Positions 6,306-9,041 of a stretch of 9,041 nucleotides of DNA are shown here, one piece after another. The position numbers and the translations under genes are program-made. The stretch's first letter is position 1. Every line of letters begins with the position of its first letter. Origin of the DNA: Vulcanimicrobiota bacterium (GTDB lineage Bacteria; Vulcanimicrobiota; Vulcanimicrobiia; Vulcanimicrobiales; Vulcanimicrobiaceae); the NCBI GenBank assembly GCA_030038335.1, contig JASHPC010000223.1:1-9041 (forward strand), in the 5' to 3' direction. The notes beneath the pieces were generated by a model. The model had not been told where the DNA came from, ran no database searches, and saw nothing but the letters and a program-made list of their open reading frames with translations.

Positions 6306-7712
6306 ATGGTAACGTCGTGTGCCTTTCTTTTGGCGCTGACGCTGCTTGGCGTAGGACCGCGCCCGATGACACGGGGCTTAGAGAAGAGCATCGCTGTAAT
6401 CGCGACGCGCGCGCTGCACGAGCAAAACGTTCCGGGAATCGCGGTCGCGATTTCCGAGCACGGCCACGTCGTCTACGCGCGCGGCTTTGGGAAACGCAGC
6501 GTTGACGACAACCTTCCAGTTGATGCGGAGACCAGCTTTCGCATCGGCTCGATTACGAAGCAGTTCACTTCATCTTCGATCATGCTTCTTCAGCAAGCCG
6601 GTCGCCTCAATATCGACGACAAGCTCGCAACGTATCTGCCAAACGCCCCGCACGCGAACGAGGTCACGTTGCGCGAGCTGCTCACGCATACGTCCGGCAT
6701 CCCGGGCTACACCGAGTTGGAGAGCTTCGATGCGGCATCAAAGCTGCCGACGACGCCCTCGAGAATCGTTGCGACGATTGCAAGTGAACCACTGGCATTC
6801 GCACCGGGCACGGATTGGGAATACAGCAACACGAACTACATCCTGCTCGGCATGGTCGTTCAAAGGGTGACCGGAGAGCCGTACGAAGAGTTCGTCACCG
6901 ATCGTCTGCTGAGGCCACTCGGTCTCAGTCACATACGTTTCTGGAATCCTCTGCTCGTTCACCACGATGCTGCAATGGGATATTCGAGCCTTCCGTTCGA
7001 GCCCGCCATCCATACTTCCGATTGGAACTGGGGCTGGGCTTGGGCCGCCGGAGGTCTCGACGCCGACGCCGCCGATCTCGCACGCTGGGACGCTGCGCTC
7101 GATTCCGGCAAGGTCGTGTCGCCGTCATCGTTCGCGCAGATGTCCACTCCAGCCAAGCTCAAGAACGGGAAATCGACGGGCTACGGATTCGGCTTGGGGG
7201 TCCCGACGTTTCTCAAGCGAAAGGCCGTGGCACACAGCGGCGGCGTGCCCGGATTCATCACGGACAACTTCACTATTCCGCAAGACGGCGTTGCGGTCGT
7301 CGTCTTCGGCAATAGCGACTCGTTCCAGCCCGCTCCCGTTGTCCGCGCGATAACGTACGCGCTCTACGGCGTTGCAGAGCCCGCACCCCAGCAAGCATAT
7401 CTTCCGGAGAAACCCACGCAAGCGGCGCGCGCCCGTCGCGATCTCGTCATCTTCCTCAGCGGTGCGTTCGCGTCTTTGCCGCTTCGCGCCGACTTCGCGC
7501 GCTATCTGCCAGACGTTATCGGCAACCAATACGTCGATCTCGGGCGAAAGTTAGGGCGGTTGCGAGCGATTCGTCTCATCGCGGTGGACCGTCGTCCTCC
7601 AGTCACGACATACACCTATCGCGCTGACTTTCAGAGGGGGATCATGGTTTACTCGCTTGAGCTCGACAGGAATGGCACGATTGCAGGCATCGGCCTCCAG
7701 CACTGGCCCTAA
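6306..7712 (+). CDS. Class C beta-lactamase-like serine hydrolase
   Basis: This 468-residue protein belongs to the serine beta-lactamase / penicillin-binding-protein-like hydrolases (Pfam Beta-lactamase). The three motifs are present: SITK with nucleophile Ser82 and Lys85, YSN at 173-175, and HSGG at 310-313. The catalytic domain ends near residue 345. The remaining about 120 residues end in paired strand-like stretches (TTYTYRADFQRG, IMVYSLELD) and GIGLQHWP, as in C-terminal accessory domains of related hydrolases. Members include esterases, D-amino-acid peptidases and true beta-lactamases, so substrate and resistance cannot be stated. The first 20 residues (CAFLLALTLLGVG) are hydrophobic but lack a positive charge, so export is uncertain; a start at 6366 (MTRGLEK) would give a cytoplasmic form. 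It follows the Fur/PerR-type gene by seven bases and its stop lies three bases from that of the convergent GMC gene. Confidence 0.9.
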   Translation: MVTSCAFLLALTLLGVGPRPMTRGLEKSIAVIATRALHEQNVPGIAVAISEHGHVVYARGFGKRSVDDNLPVDAETSFRIGSITKQFTSSSIMLLQQAGRLNIDDKLATYLPNAPHANEVTLRELLTHTSGIPGYTELESFDAASKLPTTPSRIVATIASEPLAFAPGTDWEYSNTNYILLGMVVQRVTGEPYEEFVTDRLLRPLGLSHIRFWNPLLVHHDAAMGYSSLPFEPAIHTSDWNWGWAWAAGGLDADAADLARWDAALDSGKVVSPSSFAQMSTPAKLKNGKSTGYGFGLGVPTFLKRKAVAHSGGVPGFITDNFTIPQDGVAVVVFGNSDSFQPAPVVRAITYALYGVAEPAPQQAYLPEKPTQAARARRDLVIFLSGAFASLPLRADFARYLPDVIGNQYVDLGRKLGRLRAIRLIAVDRRPPVTTYTYRADFQRGIMVYSLELDRNGTIAGIGLQHWP

Positions 7713-7715
7713 GGA

Positions 7716-9041
7716 CTAACCCCGTACGCGTTGGATGAGATGTTCGCCAACGCGAAGTGCGTTGGCCATTGCCGTCAGCGCGGGATTCACGGCGCCGATG
7801 CTCGGGAAGAAACTCGTATCGACCACGTAGAGATTGTCGAGTTCGTGCGCTTTACAGTTGAGGTCGAGAACCGACGTCGTCGGGTCGGTACCGAAGCGGC
7901 ACGTTCCAACTTGATGCGCCACGCCCGCGACGGGAACGTCCTGCTCGAAGTAGTGCGTTCGCCGTAGCAGCTTGTGTTCGCGCATGCCGATGTCGCCAAG
8001 CATGCTCTCGAGGCGATGGAAGAGTCGAGCGAACTCGGCACGGTTCGTCGGCGTGTACGAAAGCTGCGTCATGCCGTCGGAGCCGAGCGTCACGCGATTT
8101 TCCGGCAGCGGCAAGTCTTCGGTGGTAAGCCAGAAGTCGACGGAGTGCTCTGAAAGCTCTTGCAGCGTAAACTCGGGCGCCAACGCCGTTTCGCGCGGAC
8201 GCTCACCGCGATACATCGGCGGCAGCGACTTGCCTACCATCTGGATGTTGCCCATGGGAAACTCGAATCCGCTCTCGCCGAAATAGAAATCGTTGAGTGC
8301 GAGCGTCTTCTGGTAGATGGTGGGATTGCGCTCGAGCGATACCGCCATGACTGCCGCGCAGTTGTGAAACATGTAGTTGCGGCCGACTTGATCGGATCCG
8401 TTGGCTAAGCCGCGCGGATGCTTGTCGTTCGCCGACGCAAGCAGCAGACGCGCAGTGTTGGCAGCACCGGCGCAGACGGCAACCACAGACGTACCGTACT
8501 CCTCTCGCACACCGTCGCGATCGACGACGACCTTCGTGACGTTACGCCCACTCGCGTCGGTTTCGATCTTTACCACCTGCGCGCGCACGAGCAGCGTCAC
8601 GTTCGGCATGTCGAGAATCGGACGCACTGCAAGCACCTCGGCGTCGGACTTTGCGTGCACCAGGCACGGATAGCCGTCACACCAGATACAACGGATGCAC
8701 GTGCTTCGCGGACGGTCTGCTTCGTCGAGCATGATGCCGCACGGAGCGTGAAACGGATGATGCCCTGCCTTGCGCAGGTCGTTCACGAGTTGCGCGATGC
8801 GCGGCTCGTGTGAGATGGCAGGCCAAGGATACGGTTTGCTTGCAAAGCCTTCCGTAGGATCTTCGCCGTGGTTTCCGTGAACCTGATAGAGCCATTCGGC
8901 CTTCGTGTAGTAGGGCTCGAAATCGTCGTAGCATAATGGCCACGCCGGTGAGATGCCGTCTACGTGCCGTACTTCGCCAAAGTCTTGCGGACGCAGACGA
9001 TAGAGCGATGCGCCGTACACTTTCGTGGCCCCGCCGACGAA
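7716..9041 (-). CDS. GMC-family FAD oxidoreductase, 5' end outside window
   Basis: The minus-strand frame is open to the window edge, giving 441 residues of the C-terminal part. The FAD dinucleotide-binding GxGxxG region, probably about 80-100 residues, is outside. The visible start FVGGATKVYGASLYRLRP is the typical segment after it. The active-site pair is present: His376 in AHQVGTCRFG and Asn419 in GAVNPALT (fragment numbering). Such enzymes oxidise alcohol or sugar hydroxyls with FAD; the variant resembles sugar or gluconate dehydrogenase large subunits more than fungal oxidases. Cys115, Cys118, Cys121 and Cys126 form C-x2-C-x2-C-x4-C just before LVHAKSDAEV, which could bind an iron-sulfur cluster. 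The substrate is unknown. Partner genes, such as a small subunit or cytochrome, would lie beyond the right edge. The gene ends with TAG and converges on the serine hydrolase. Confidence 0.93.
   Translation of the reverse strand, partial: FVGGATKVYGASLYRLRPQDFGEVRHVDGISPAWPLCYDDFEPYYTKAEWLYQVHGNHGEDPTEGFASKPYPWPAISHEPRIAQLVNDLRKAGHHPFHAPCGIMLDEADRPRSTCIRCIWCDGYPCLVHAKSDAEVLAVRPILDMPNVTLLVRAQVVKIETDASGRNVTKVVVDRDGVREEYGTSVVAVCAGAANTARLLLASANDKHPRGLANGSDQVGRNYMFHNCAAVMAVSLERNPTIYQKTLALNDFYFGESGFEFPMGNIQMVGKSLPPMYRGERPRETALAPEFTLQELSEHSVDFWLTTEDLPLPENRVTLGSDGMTQLSYTPTNRAEFARLFHRLESMLGDIGMREHKLLRRTHYFEQDVPVAGVAHQVGTCRFGTDPTTSVLDLNCKAHELDNLYVVDTSFFPSIGAVNPALTAMANALRVGEHLIQRVRG

Noticed and set aside
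5786..6391. 201-codon minus-strand open frame over the Fur-type gene
   Set aside because: It is antisense to conserved Fur-family motifs, and it would also remove the regulatory gap shared with katG.
1..9041. Mobile element, defence system, prophage or CRISPR array
   Set aside because: I see no transposase, integrase, terminal repeats, regular repeat-spacer pattern or phage genes; the composition looks uniform throughout.

Overview
This 9 kb window is bacterial, GC-rich chromosomal sequence, packed almost end to end with genes. I see no rRNA, tRNA, insertion sequence, phage gene or CRISPR array, and no gene-free stretch longer than about 80 bases. Eight protein genes are supported; two run off the window ends. 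The organism cannot be named from sequence alone. The mix (catalase-peroxidase, MocR regulator, GMC oxidoreductase, exported hydrolases, many starts without a clear Shine-Dalgarno) fits a free-living soil or rock bacterium. An uncultured lineage of the Eremiobacterota type is only a weak impression.

Left block (1-3164, minus strand): a MocR/GabR-type PLP-dependent regulator, then a small uncharacterised exported protein, then a truncated exported alpha/beta hydrolase. Gaps are 28 and 39 bases, so this may be one operon. The MocR gene is divergent from a 120-residue stand-alone AraC-type DNA-binding protein (3236-3598). The 71-base gap between them and its edges hold an imperfect direct repeat and a 10-base palindrome that look like a MocR operator.

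Middle block (3236-7712) has an oxidative-stress theme. The AraC gene converges on katG so tightly that both TAG stops sit in one CTAG. katG is complete, with all expected catalytic and cofactor residues. Divergent from katG is a Fur/PerR-family regulator. The 76-base gap between them carries a perfect 6-3-6 inverted repeat, the likely operator for both. The regulator has Glu where PerR has its decisive Asp, so its peroxide sensitivity is an open question. Seven bases after the regulator comes a class-C beta-lactamase-like serine hydrolase, probably co-transcribed.

Right block (7716-9041, minus strand): the C-terminal part of a GMC-family FAD oxidoreductase, converging on the serine hydrolase with a 3-base gap. 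It carries a C-x2-C-x2-C-x4-C cluster that could hold an iron-sulfur centre.

I found no clearly new multi-gene system. The most testable novelties are the Glu-substituted PerR/Fur regulator beside katG, the MocR-led operon of exported proteins with its candidate operator, and the cysteine cluster in the GMC enzyme.
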